Source of the DNA: Clostridia bacterium
GTDB lineage: Bacteria > Bacillota > Clostridia > Christensenellales > DTU072
NCBI GenBank assembly: GCA_028699795.1
Contig: JAQVTZ010000046.1
Coordinates: 1 to 11,422 of the forward strand
Direction: 5' to 3'
DNA: 11,422 bases
Shown here: positions 1 through 7,026 of the stretch, piece after piece
Numbering within the stretch: the first letter of the stretch is position 1
Layout of the letters: each line of letters opens with the position of its first letter
Translations under genes and position numbers: made by a program
The notes under the pieces: model-generated
What the model saw: the letters and a program-made list of their open reading frames with translations, nothing else
Database searches by the model: none
Told to the model about the DNA's origin: nothing

Positions 1-142
1 ATTGTCGAGGAAAATAGGCGGTTTTATGCCAACCGAACCGTAAGATTTGCTTTAGCAAATCTGTACGCTTTTGCGTCCAAGCAATAAGCATAAGCGTCAT
101 AAGGTGAGGAAAGACCACGAAATTACCAAACAGCGTTTGCAT
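1..142 (-). CDS. possible partial ORF running off the left edge (doubtful)
   Basis: On the minus strand a frame stays open from an ATG at 140-142 to the edge of the window (47 codons, beginning MQTLFGNFVVF). It also stays open upstream through the hairpin at 134-188. No good ribosome binding site precedes the ATG, which lies inside the left arm of that hairpin. The stretch contains several inverted repeats, so it may be a structured repeat element that happens to be open rather than a gene. I do not recognise the peptide. Low confidence that it is translated. Confidence 0.2.
   Translation of the reverse strand, partial: MQTLFGNFVVFPHLMTLMLIAWTQKRTDLLKQILRFGWHKTAYFPRQ
43..76. repeat. two adjacent small hairpins
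   Basis: AGATTTGC at 43-50 and GCAAATCT at 55-62 form a perfect 8-bp stem around a TTTA loop. ACGC at 65-68 and GCGT at 73-76 form a second short stem around TTTT. Neither is followed by a T-run on either strand, so these are not ordinary intrinsic terminators. They belong to the structured left-edge region. Confidence 0.5.
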
Positions 143-188
143 TTTGGGTTTGGCAGTACAATATGCCACAAACCCAAAATGGCAAGCG
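134..188. repeat. long imperfect hairpin beside repeat copy 1
   Basis: The left arm at 134-155 pairs with the right arm at 164-188 over about 21 bp, with a 2-base bulge, a 1-base bulge and one G-T pair. The core arms read CATTTTGGGTTTGGCA and TGCCACAAACCCAAAATG, and the loop is 8 bases. No U-tract follows on either strand, so it is not a canonical terminator for the enoate-reductase-like gene that ends at 257. It directly abuts the G-run that opens repeat copy 1. It may be a palindromic repeat element or part of a structured RNA. Confidence 0.6.
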
Positions 189-209
189 GGGGCTAAATAG
201 AGGTTCCCA
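188..209 (+). repeat. short dispersed repeat, copy 1
   Basis: This is a run of five G and a C followed by TAAATAGAGGTTCCCA. The same G-run plus core occurs at 11020-11041, with one base different, and the 16-base core recurs at 10766-10781. All three copies have the same orientation and lie just 3' of a minus-strand gene. Copy 1 is 47 bases beyond the stop at 257. Its function is unknown. Confidence 0.65.
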
Positions 210-256
210 TTTAATGTTTTGTGCCGTAACCCGCCTCAATGCTATTGAGATATCGG

Positions 257-2521
257 TTAGATTGAAATTGCTTTGCGGTATGCGCTGCGAACCGCGTCAA
301 AAACCAATCCGACTTTGAAGCTGTCGCCGACATTATAGATTTCGCCCGCCGCGTTCTCTTTGACCAACTCATAATAAAGGCTATTGTTGGCAAGAGACCC
401 CGTTGCAATAATAACTTTGTCCGCTTTCAGCTCTCTTTCAATACATTCGTCTTTTATTTTGGTAAACGCATCCATCGGATTCTCTACATTTTCGGGTAAA
501 ATAGGCGCCCAGCAGTTGTAGGGGTTGGGAACATGTTTATGTTTGTTTTGGCTTACAACAACTTTATCCTCTTCGATACTCTTTACGGTCGTACAATTTA
601 ACAACTCTACCCCCGCGCGATCTAAGTAATGGATAATATGACCTCTGTTGGCAGTACATACACCGTTCATGAAGTACTTCATCATTTCGACAACCTTAAC
701 ATTTTTGTCCAATTCGTACTTCAGCATATAGGCAAGTTCGGTCCCTACAAAACCGCCGCCGACAACCACGATATCTTGCGCATCCTTCACTAAATCCTTG
801 TTGTTGAGTACCTGCAATGCCTGCAACACATTTTTGTTTTCGATGCCTTTTACGGGCGGCATACAAGGGGTAGACCCTGTTGCGACCAAAATCGTATCAT
901 ATTGTTTTTCTTTTAGCGTTTTACTGTCGGCTTCGGTGTTGAGATATAGAGCAAAGTTTTCTTTCTTTTTCAGCCCTTCTATCGTTCTGTTAAGAAAACT
1001 TAAGTAGTTTTTTATATCAAACTTAATGACGGGTTGACATCCGGGCACGATATTGCCGCCCAATTTATCGCTCTTCTCGTAAAGGTCTACTTTGTGGCCG
1101 CGTGCAACCAAGGTGTTTGCCGCGATGATACCCGCGGGACCCGCGCCGATAACAGCAACTTTCTTTGGGATTTTTGCTTTGGGCATCTCTTTGGAAAACT
1201 CGTTTTCGAACGCGGTACGGGGGTTGACGGCGCATTGCGGATGTCCGCCTTCTACGAATTCGTTAATACAGGCTTCTTGGCATCCGATGCAAGGGATAAT
1301 TTTTTCGACTTCGCCTTTATAAGCTTTTTCGCACCAATAAGGGTCTGCAAGCAAAGGTCTGCCTAGCATCACCATATCGCATTTATTCTCTCTGAGCGCC
1401 TGTTCTGCAAGGTCGGGATACCCTAACTTGCCAACAGCGACAATCGGCACTTCCAAACCTTTGTTGGATTTTACGCCGTTTTCGCGGAAATAGCTTTTGG
1501 CGATATCGGCGATATCGATATAACACCCTGCCGGCATGGATGCGGGCGGATGCGGCAACCACCAGTTATCGTAGCACCCCAAATCTACATCGAACATGTC
1601 CACACCTGCCGCGACAAGCTGTTTCATATACTCTAAAGTTTCTGCTATCTTTCTTTCATTTTTGAACTTCTTAAGAGGACTCACCTTATCCATTTTTTCG
1701 CCATATGTGGCGTTGAGGGCAAGGGAAAGATCAATACGGTACATGATCGGGAAACTGTCGCCAACGCGTCTTCTGATTTCTTTTATCATATCCAACCCGA
1801 AATTCATCCAGTTTGCATATCTACCCATTTTTCTGTGGTTGAACGCGGTGTTGGTCATTTGTTCTAAGAGGTATCCTTCGTGACCATGGAGATAGACGCC
1901 GTCTATATTGCTTGCCTTGGCGTCCGCGCTGCCCTGCCCTATCCTTTTGATAATCTTTTTGCAGGATTTGTCGCTCAATCTTAGACAAGGGACATCTTTC
2001 ATGTACCAATTGGGATTAAAACTTGCGCTCCGCGGAAAAGAAAACTGATTGATGAGGCATTGAGGATTGCCGACTCTGCCCAGCCCCGGAGTTAATTGTA
2101 TAAACAAATGCGCGCCATGAGCATGACATTTTGCGGCAAGGTTTCTCCAACCCACAAAAACCGTGCGGCTTCTGTCTATTCTGGGGAAATAAGTAAGGTC
2201 TCCCAACTCTATTAAAGATTTGTCGATGCCGAAAGACACCGGGATTAAGCCCGTAGTAATCAGACCAACTCCTCCCTTCGCTCTCTCTTCGAAATACGAA
2301 AGCATTTTTTCGTTGGGTCTGCCTGTCTCTTCGCACATGCTGATATTGCCCATCGGCGCCATCACCAAACGGTTTTTGATGGTAAGCTTATTGATACGGA
2401 TAGGAGAAAACATTTGTTTATAGGGATAAAGATTCTTTGTCATCTGGGGCGCCGAAAAACCCTTTTTCCACCAATCTCCGAAACCGTCTACAAGTTGCTG
2501 CAGCTTTTGTTCATAATCCAT
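257..2521 (-). CDS. flavin/[4Fe-4S] NAD(P)H-dependent enoate (dienoyl) reductase-like oxidoreductase
   Basis: This is an old-yellow-enzyme family oxidoreductase of the multidomain 2,4-dienoyl-CoA reductase / 2-enoate reductase / BaiCD type, which reduces activated C=C bonds in the cytoplasm. An FMN-binding TIM barrel begins near residue 36 (MFSPIRINKLTIKNR), with the active-site-region motif HGHEGYLLEQ at 212-221. A [4Fe-4S] motif C-x2-C-x3-C-x11-C uses Cys411, 414, 418 and 430. An FAD GxGxxG (GAGPAG, 459-464) and a second dinucleotide fold (GGGFVG, 588-593) follow. At 754 residues it is longer than the usual ~640-670. It carries a roughly 30-residue N-terminal extension and lacks the usual YGGSxENR segment after HEGYLL. 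The ATG has GGAGGT six bases upstream. Its own promoter lies at 2547-2575, and it may also be read from the membrane protein/M28-like genes upstream. The substrate is unknown: bile acid, steroid, cinnamate-type or enoyl-CoA compounds are all possible. Confidence 0.9.
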   Translation of the reverse strand: MDYEQKLQQLVDGFGDWWKKGFSAPQMTKNLYPYKQMFSPIRINKLTIKNRLVMAPMGNISMCEETGRPNEKMLSYFEERAKGGVGLITTGLIPVSFGIDKSLIELGDLTYFPRIDRSRTVFVGWRNLAAKCHAHGAHLFIQLTPGLGRVGNPQCLINQFSFPRSASFNPNWYMKDVPCLRLSDKSCKKIIKRIGQGSADAKASNIDGVYLHGHEGYLLEQMTNTAFNHRKMGRYANWMNFGLDMIKEIRRRVGDSFPIMYRIDLSLALNATYGEKMDKVSPLKKFKNERKIAETLEYMKQLVAAGVDMFDVDLGCYDNWWLPHPPASMPAGCYIDIADIAKSYFRENGVKSNKGLEVPIVAVGKLGYPDLAEQALRENKCDMVMLGRPLLADPYWCEKAYKGEVEKIIPCIGCQEACINEFVEGGHPQCAVNPRTAFENEFSKEMPKAKIPKKVAVIGAGPAGIIAANTLVARGHKVDLYEKSDKLGGNIVPGCQPVIKFDIKNYLSFLNRTIEGLKKKENFALYLNTEADSKTLKEKQYDTILVATGSTPCMPPVKGIENKNVLQALQVLNNKDLVKDAQDIVVVGGGFVGTELAYMLKYELDKNVKVVEMMKYFMNGVCTANRGHIIHYLDRAGVELLNCTTVKSIEEDKVVVSQNKHKHVPNPYNCWAPILPENVENPMDAFTKIKDECIERELKADKVIIATGSLANNSLYYELVKENAAGEIYNVGDSFKVGLVFDAVRSAYRKAISI

Positions 2522-2546
2522 AAAACCACCTCCGAATGATGTTTAA

Positions 2547-2575
2547 ATTGTATCACATCCGTAACAGAGAAACAA
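2547..2575 (-). promoter_or_regulatory. promoter of the enoate-reductase-like gene
   Basis: On the minus strand, -35 TTGTTT (2570-2575) is separated by 17 bases from -10 TACAAT (2547-2552). A TG one base before the -10 makes it an extended -10 (TGATACAAT). The transcript would start near 2540 and run about 20 bases to the ATG, through the GGAGGT site. The gene can therefore be expressed independently of the two genes upstream, which end 128 bases away. Confidence 0.65.
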
Positions 2576-2649
2576 TAGCAAAATCCCCCTATAAATGCCA
2601 TTTCTTCGTTAAAATAGTTTTTTGGATTCGTAATGAAAAGAATGCCTGC

Positions 2650-4065
2650 TTATAGTTTGACCCCAAAAGCAAAAGGCTCACATCTTCCTATTTCTTTTTT
2701 TGGCATGGTATCCAGTCTCTCTATTACCTTTTTGAAAGTTTCTACTTGTTCTGTCATTAACTCATAATTCATTTTTTCGAGATAGCCCGTAGGCGAATTG
2801 GTACAAAGATAATCGGGGCCGGGACACAACGAAATCGTGGGAATTCCGACCAAATACAAAGGTTGCCCTTCTCCAAAATAAACAAAATTCTTCGGTTTAA
2901 GCGTCATGGTTTTTACATTTTTTCTTTCTTTTAAGCAGTCCAAATACAGTTTGTTGAGCTTGCTATTTGCTACAAACACCAGTTCAGGATCGATATCGCT
3001 TACTTTCATGTATTCTTTCCGATCCTTGCTGTCGCGCCACTCCGTGCATCCCAAATGCTCAATCGATACCCCCGCAACGGCTTTTCTGTGACAACCTTTG
3101 CCATCCCAAAACTCTCTGTGTTTTTTAAGAAATCTATTCGTCGCTTGGTTTAACGGCGAACCGAATTGCGGAAGTTGAAAATGCCCCGTAATAAAAGAAA
3201 AAATGAGTGTCCTCTCTCTTTTTTCTTCGGGGATACGACTAAAATGCTCGATAAGGGAAAGCAAGCCGATCGCCCCGTTTTCTTCAAACGCATTGGTACC
3301 GTCGGTGTGTGTGTTAATTAAAATTGTTTCATTGTCATTTTTGCCCTGTAAGACAACATATAGGCTTTGCGTCGGGCTTTTCTCTACGATGTCGGCTTCA
3401 AGCACCAATTCGGCAGACCCGCCTTTCTTTTCTGCCTCCAAAATTCTTGCGCCGTCTATATCATTCACCCATAAGGCGGGGCAATCTTGATAAAATGTGA
3501 TAAAGGGCAAGTACTGGTGCGCGGCGTTATCGGGAGAACACCCGTGCATGATACATATTACCCCTTTAGCGCCCATACGCTTTGCCCGCTTTAGCATGGG
3601 GGCAAAGACAAAGGAGCTTACGACAGGGCTTGCCATTTTCTTTGGCGGGCAATAGTCTTGGGGATATACGCTTCTTTTTTTAAAAACAAGACCCGCGTCT
3701 GCTTCAAAAACAGACATCGCGATCACGGCTATTTTATTGGCAGACCCCATATAATTGCCGATATTCTTACCCGCATCAAACAACTTACCGCTTACCCCTT
3801 CGGCATCCGTAACGCCGCTATAAGGATAATAGCTAACATCCTTAATTTCGAATTTTTCGTCTCCGTCATCTATGACAAGCTTCCACCTTTTGGGCTCCCA
3901 TCTTTTTTTAAGGGTCAATTTGTCTTGGAAACAAGGCACTCCCATTTCTTTCAGTTCTCTTTTGATAATGCCGATAAACTCGGCATGCGCTTTGTTGCCC
4001 GTAAGCCTTGGTCCCAAAGATACCATTTCTTCTACCAAAGATTGCATTTTTGTAACATCGTACAT
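2650..4065 (-). CDS. M28-peptidase-like protein with substituted metal-ligand positions
   Basis: The 471-residue protein resembles family M28 zinc aminopeptidases. It has an N-terminal GPRLTGNKAHAEF segment (18-30), a PA-like insertion around 90-225, and the core ILINTHTDG (248-256). No signal peptide is seen, so it is probably cytoplasmic. The usual ligands are mostly changed. His253/Asp255 of the HxD motif remain. The bridging-Asp region reads FEENGA (260-265), the catalytic GEE reads TGHF (293-296), the next Asp position reads IEHLG (335-339), and the final YH reads DYLCTNSP (418-425). It may be a non-peptidase, a pseudoenzyme or an enzyme with altered chemistry. Its GGGAG binding site overlaps the TAG stop of the membrane gene upstream (12-base gap), indicating translational coupling. 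Family call fairly secure; activity unknown. Confidence 0.7.
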   Translation of the reverse strand: MYDVTKMQSLVEEMVSLGPRLTGNKAHAEFIGIIKRELKEMGVPCFQDKLTLKKRWEPKRWKLVIDDGDEKFEIKDVSYYPYSGVTDAEGVSGKLFDAGKNIGNYMGSANKIAVIAMSVFEADAGLVFKKRSVYPQDYCPPKKMASPVVSSFVFAPMLKRAKRMGAKGVICIMHGCSPDNAAHQYLPFITFYQDCPALWVNDIDGARILEAEKKGGSAELVLEADIVEKSPTQSLYVVLQGKNDNETILINTHTDGTNAFEENGAIGLLSLIEHFSRIPEEKRERTLIFSFITGHFQLPQFGSPLNQATNRFLKKHREFWDGKGCHRKAVAGVSIEHLGCTEWRDSKDRKEYMKVSDIDPELVFVANSKLNKLYLDCLKERKNVKTMTLKPKNFVYFGEGQPLYLVGIPTISLCPGPDYLCTNSPTGYLEKMNYELMTEQVETFKKVIERLDTMPKKEIGRCEPFAFGVKL

Positions 4066-4077
4066 GGTTAATTCTCC

Positions 4078-4866
4078 CTATTTTTCTTCCGCATAAGCAG
4101 AAATTTTGGTTTGTATTTTATGTGTTTTTCTGTATAGAATTTCGCTAACCGCCAAAACAGCAAAACTCATAACGTTAAAAACAAGATAAATAATAATAAC
4201 ATTCACAGGTGGCTTGGTACCCCCGATAATGGGCAATTTGGAAGCGTCAGACAACGCCATAAAGTTTTCGCCCGACATCTTGTTGGCAAAGAGAATAATT
4301 GCAAACAGCGCCACATTGCCCAAAAGCACGCCCCCTATTTGCTTGAGGCGCGGCGTATACCCTCTTGCGGTAATCAGCATACAAGCCATGTAGCCGTTAA
4401 GCACATGGAAAAGTATGCTTGATATTGTATAGAGATGGATGGGAGAATGATGCGAAAACACTGTGTAGGGATACACAATTACTGCGATACAGCTAAGTAG
4501 TCCTACCGTAAACGCAAGCGGATAGAACCATTTCTTTTTTATCACAAAAATAGCCAAAATAAGAAGATACATCGCTATTTCGGACATCTCGAACTTAATA
4601 ATGGAATTAAAATAATGCACCTTGTAAACATAAATCGCGTATAAAGTATAGCGCAAAACCATGACAAGCCCCATCGCCAACGCGCCCGCTTTCAGATACC
4701 TTTCTCTTACCGCGAGAGGCTTTTTCCTTGTACGGTACACCAAGAAAAACGCGAAAAAGTTCAAAGGTGCGATGAACAACAAATGCATAATGATATAGAC
4801 ATAGAGCGGCACCTCTACGGGTGTCATAAGAACATAAAGTTCGTAAAATCTGCTTAAAAAGAACAT
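4078..4866 (-). CDS. seven-helix integral membrane protein, YwaF/TMEM164-like
   Basis: The 262-residue protein has about seven hydrophobic segments, near residues 18-42, 60-80, 94-110, 112-132, 143-167, 178-196 and 223-246. His-containing helices (FSHHSPIHLYTISSILFHVLNG) resemble the YwaF/TIGR02206/TMEM164 group, whose function is poorly known; this assignment comes from overall pattern and is not certain. The ATG at 4866 has only a weak ribosome binding site (TAAGAA) but cannot be extended, because an in-frame TGA lies just upstream. It is the first gene of a minus-strand set with the M28-like protein and the enoate-reductase-like enzyme, driven by a near-consensus promoter at 4939-4967. A membrane partner or transporter-like role for the pathway is only inference. 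Confidence 0.65.
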   Translation of the reverse strand: MFFLSRFYELYVLMTPVEVPLYVYIIMHLLFIAPLNFFAFFLVYRTRKKPLAVRERYLKAGALAMGLVMVLRYTLYAIYVYKVHYFNSIIKFEMSEIAMYLLILAIFVIKKKWFYPLAFTVGLLSCIAVIVYPYTVFSHHSPIHLYTISSILFHVLNGYMACMLITARGYTPRLKQIGGVLLGNVALFAIILFANKMSGENFMALSDASKLPIIGGTKPPVNVIIIYLVFNVMSFAVLAVSEILYRKTHKIQTKISAYAEEK

Positions 4867-4913
4867 GATTTTTCTTAGTCAATCCGCTTCTTACTAATTG
4901 AAACGAATTATCT

Positions 4914-4925
4914 CTTCCTCCCTCT
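4914..4925 (-). promoter_or_regulatory. orphan Shine-Dalgarno-like tract in the membrane-protein leader
   Basis: On the minus strand the leader contains GAGGGAGGAAGAG, the best ribosome binding match nearby, yet it lies almost 50 bases before the called ATG at 4866. No ATG, GTG or TTG lies at the right distance after it; the next triplets are ATA and ATT, and that frame closes within a few codons. It may be a standby or regulatory site, or simply chance purine content. Confidence 0.35.
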
Positions 4926-4938
4926 TATTAACGAAAAT

Positions 4939-4967
4939 ATTTTACCATATCGTTTTTATCGTGTCAA
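4939..4967 (-). promoter_or_regulatory. promoter of the membrane protein/M28-like unit
   Basis: A perfect -35 TTGACA (4962-4967) is followed after 17 bases by -10 TAAAAT (4939-4944) on the minus strand. Transcription would start near 4932, giving a leader of about 65 bases. It is divergent from the methyltransferase promoter about 65 bases away. Confidence 0.75.
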
Positions 4968-5009
4968 TGATGAAGTACAAGAAAACAACCTAATACGGAA
5001 TGAAACATG

Positions 5010-5028
5010 ATAGTATCCGCAATACTAT
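5010..5028. promoter_or_regulatory. palindromic operator-like site before the methyltransferase
   Basis: ATAGTAT (5010-5016) and ATACTAT (5022-5028) form a perfect 7-bp inverted repeat around CCGCA. The site fills the spacer just upstream of the TATAAT at 5032-5037, where a bound protein could block or help RNA polymerase. No regulator gene is in the window. Confidence 0.45.
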
Positions 5029-5031
5029 TCC

Positions 5032-5037
5032 TATAAT
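5032..5037 (+). promoter_or_regulatory. -10 element of a likely leaderless promoter
   Basis: TATAAT ends six bases before the ATG at 5044, so transcription would begin at or within a base or two of the start codon. There is no Shine-Dalgarno sequence before that ATG, which agrees with a leaderless message. No good -35 box is seen 16-18 bases upstream. Confidence 0.45.
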
Positions 5038-5043
5038 AGACCT

Positions 5044-5652
5044 ATGATAAAAAGCATTACGGATACACCGCTATTTTATAAACTTTTTATAAGGCCGAAT
5101 TGGTTTGTGAATCGCTATGTCAAATCCGTGTTGGAAGAGCATTTCAACTTTGCGGGCAAAGAAGTATTGGATTTTGGTTGCGGGGTAGGCTCTAGCAGTT
5201 TTATGTTCCGCCCCGACCGCTATATCGGTGTTGATTGCGATGCAAAGCGCATCGGATACGCCCAAAAGACTTTCCAAAAATACCGCTTTATCGGTATTGA
5301 TAACAACAAGCTGCCGCTTCAGACAAATAGCGTCGATTATGTATTGATTCTATCCGTCATACACCATATCTGCGATAAGGATTTTGAAATATATCTTAAC
5401 GAATTCCAAAGGGTTTTGAAAACAGACGGTGTCATCCTCGCAATCGAACCATGCTTGTATCCCGAGCATAAAATAGGTAACTTCATCATGAATACTTTAG
5501 ATAAAGGCGCCTATATTCGTGACGAAGGCGCCTATCTCAATCTTTTTCACCAACAAAATTACGCAACAAAAACACTTAAGAGATATAGCCAAAACGGACT
5601 GTATCACAAGCTGTTTTTTACAGCGAAACCAACAAATTATGTTAAAACATGA
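5044..5652 (+). CDS. class I SAM-dependent methyltransferase
   Basis: The 202-residue protein has the Methyltransf_11-type Rossmann core: motif I VLDFGCGVGS (41-50), the acidic ribose-binding stretch YIGVDCD (60-66), then LPLQTNSVDYVLILSVIHHI (90-109) covering motifs II/III, and EFQRVLKTDGVILAIEP (120-136). It transfers a methyl group from S-adenosylmethionine, but the acceptor cannot be read from sequence; small molecules and lipids are common for such proteins. It is a lone plus-strand gene between two minus-strand groups. The start has no ribosome binding site and a TATAAT only six bases upstream. Its 3' end overlaps a hairpin shared with the convergent flavin-reductase-like gene, whose stop is seven bases away. 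Confidence 0.85.
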   Translation: MIKSITDTPLFYKLFIRPNWFVNRYVKSVLEEHFNFAGKEVLDFGCGVGSSSFMFRPDRYIGVDCDAKRIGYAQKTFQKYRFIGIDNNKLPLQTNSVDYVLILSVIHHICDKDFEIYLNEFQRVLKTDGVILAIEPCLYPEHKIGNFIMNTLDKGAYIRDEGAYLNLFHQQNYATKTLKRYSQNGLYHKLFFTAKPTNYVKT

Positions 5653-5679
5653 AAACGCTTTACAGCATTTTCATGTTTT
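5644..5679. terminator. bidirectional terminator overlapping the ends of two convergent genes
   Basis: AAAACATGAAAA (5644-5655) pairs with TTTTCATGTTTT (5668-5679) over 12 bp, and GC/GC pairs continue the stem inside. It is followed by T on the plus strand and, by symmetry, by a U-rich arm on the minus strand. The stop of the methyltransferase (5650-5652) lies in the left arm and the last codons of the convergent flavin-reductase-like gene in the right arm. Confidence 0.65.
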
Positions 5680-6151
5680 TGTAAAGGATATTTCCGTTTT
5701 CGTCAACGAATTGCTTGTCCGCATGGACTTTCTCTACGGTACCGATAAACATTTCGTGAGACCCCGTGAGAATAGAATCCACCACCTTACACTCGATATT
5801 GACAGGGCAATCGGTAAGGAGCGGCGCATTGACGCATTCGCCGTCGGCTGTTTTGATATTCAGCTTTGCGAATTTATCCTCGTTTCTGCCACTGACCTTC
5901 CCTAAATAATCGTACATTTCTTTATTTTCCGCCGTTGCGATATTCACAACAAAACACCCCGTTTCTTTAATAATATGATAAGAGTAGCGCGATGGCACAA
6001 TCCCTACCATAATCATCGGAGGCGCATAACTGCAGTTGCCCGCATACCCCACAACCAAGGCGTTGTCCTTTCCGTCTTTATCTCTGCACGATACAATAAT
6101 TGAGGGCATTGGTTTCATGCACGATTTTTTCAATGCTTCCGTTTTTTTCAT
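5660..6151 (-). CDS. flavin reductase-like domain protein (flavoredoxin type)
   Basis: The 163-residue protein fits the FMN-binding flavin reductase-like family (PF01613). It has PMPSIIVSCRDKDGKDNALVVG near the start (14-35), then APPMIMVGIVPSRYSYHIIKETGCFVVNIA, and the late FIGTVEKVHAD segment. Such split-barrel proteins bind FMN and pass electrons or reduce flavins in the cytoplasm; the partner is unknown. The start has AGGAG at a good distance. It follows the Mrp ATPase gene by 18 bases, so the two are almost certainly co-transcribed, suggesting a role in supplying electrons for iron-sulfur or metal-cofactor handling (inference). The gene ends inside the shared terminator. Confidence 0.85.
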   Translation of the reverse strand: MKKTEALKKSCMKPMPSIIVSCRDKDGKDNALVVGYAGNCSYAPPMIMVGIVPSRYSYHIIKETGCFVVNIATAENKEMYDYLGKVSGRNEDKFAKLNIKTADGECVNAPLLTDCPVNIECKVVDSILTGSHEMFIGTVEKVHADKQFVDENGNILYKNMKML

Positions 6152-6169
6152 GGATAACTCCTTTTCACT

Positions 6170-6994
6170 CTATTTACTCGGTAAAGCGGCGATTGTTTCG
6201 ATAGCCTTATCCAGCCACTTTCCGTCGAACAATTCTATCATTCCTCTGTCGCAAGCCGCCGCAAGCTTCGGGTCTAACGGAATCCTACCCAGAACATCCA
6301 AATGATAGGCTTTTGCCGTCTCTTCCAATTTACTTTTGCCGAAAACCTCGATTTCTTTGCCGCAATCGGGGCATTTGGCATAACTCATATTCTCAATAAT
6401 CCCAATCACGGGTATTTTCATTTGTTCTGCCATATTGACCGCTTTCGCAACGATCATAGACACCAACTCTTGCGGCGAAGTCACCACAACGATTCCGTCT
6501 ACGGGGATGGACTGAAACACGGTCAGCGGGACATCGCCCGTTCCCGGAGGCATGTCGATAAACATGATATCGACTTCATCCCAGATAACTTCGGTCCAAA
6601 ACTGTTTGACCATATTGGCAATAAGAGGCCCTCTCCAAATAACGGGATCCGTTGCGTTTTTTAGCAGCAAATTGGTAGACATCACTTTGATGCCCTTATG
6701 ACTCTTTGCGGGGAACATGCCCAAATCGCACGCGTCTACTCCTCCCGTTATCCCGAAAGCCTTGGGGATAGAAGGACCTGTTACATCTGCATCAAAAATA
6801 GCCGCTTTTAAGCCCGCTCTTTCTGCAAGCACCGCAAGCATCGAAGTCACGATAGACTTCCCAACGCCGCCTTTGCCGCTTACTACGCCCACAACTTTTT
6901 TTATTTTGCTTAGTTTGTTGGGTTTCTCTGTGAGATCTCTCTCTGCGCAATTTTCATTGCAGTCTTTGCAGTTATGATCGCAATCTTTGCTCAT
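6170..6994 (-). CDS. mrp: Mrp/NBP35-family iron-sulfur carrier ATPase
   Basis: The 274-residue protein is a P-loop ATPase of the Mrp/Nbp35 group, which binds and hands on [4Fe-4S] clusters in the cytoplasm. The deviant Walker A SGKGGVGKS lies at 39-47, FDADVTGPSIPK at 67-78, and a MPPGTGDVPL segment at 148-157. The C-terminal CxxC that bridges a cluster in the dimer is CPDC at 208-211. The N-terminus carries an added Cys cluster C-x3-C-x2-C-x3-C (Cys5, 9, 12, 16), as in Nbp35-like members and unlike short Mrp proteins. AGGAG lies eight bases before the ATG. Upstream are the NifX-type and DUF5320 genes; downstream is the flavin-reductase-like gene. The family is secure; the client proteins are unknown. 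Confidence 0.93.
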   Translation of the reverse strand: MSKDCDHNCKDCNENCAERDLTEKPNKLSKIKKVVGVVSGKGGVGKSIVTSMLAVLAERAGLKAAIFDADVTGPSIPKAFGITGGVDACDLGMFPAKSHKGIKVMSTNLLLKNATDPVIWRGPLIANMVKQFWTEVIWDEVDIMFIDMPPGTGDVPLTVFQSIPVDGIVVVTSPQELVSMIVAKAVNMAEQMKIPVIGIIENMSYAKCPDCGKEIEVFGKSKLEETAKAYHLDVLGRIPLDPKLAAACDRGMIELFDGKWLDKAIETIAALPSK

Positions 6995-7026
6995 GCTATT
7001 GCTCCTTTAGTTAGTATACAATTTTA

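Noticed and set aside
101..133. GAGGAAAGACC resembles the conserved GAGGAAAGTCC of RNase P RNA
   Set aside because: Other conserved parts of RNase P RNA are absent from the next 150 bases and the flanking hairpins do not fit its architecture.
235..249. CTCAAT-GCT-ATTGAG as terminator of the enoate-reductase-like gene
   Set aside because: The stem is only six AT-rich pairs and no T-run follows on the minus strand.
4607..4882. 91-codon frame starting with TTG overlapping the membrane protein gene
   Set aside because: It is antisense-free but out of frame with the seven-helix protein, has no recognisable domain and looks like a shadow of the real gene.
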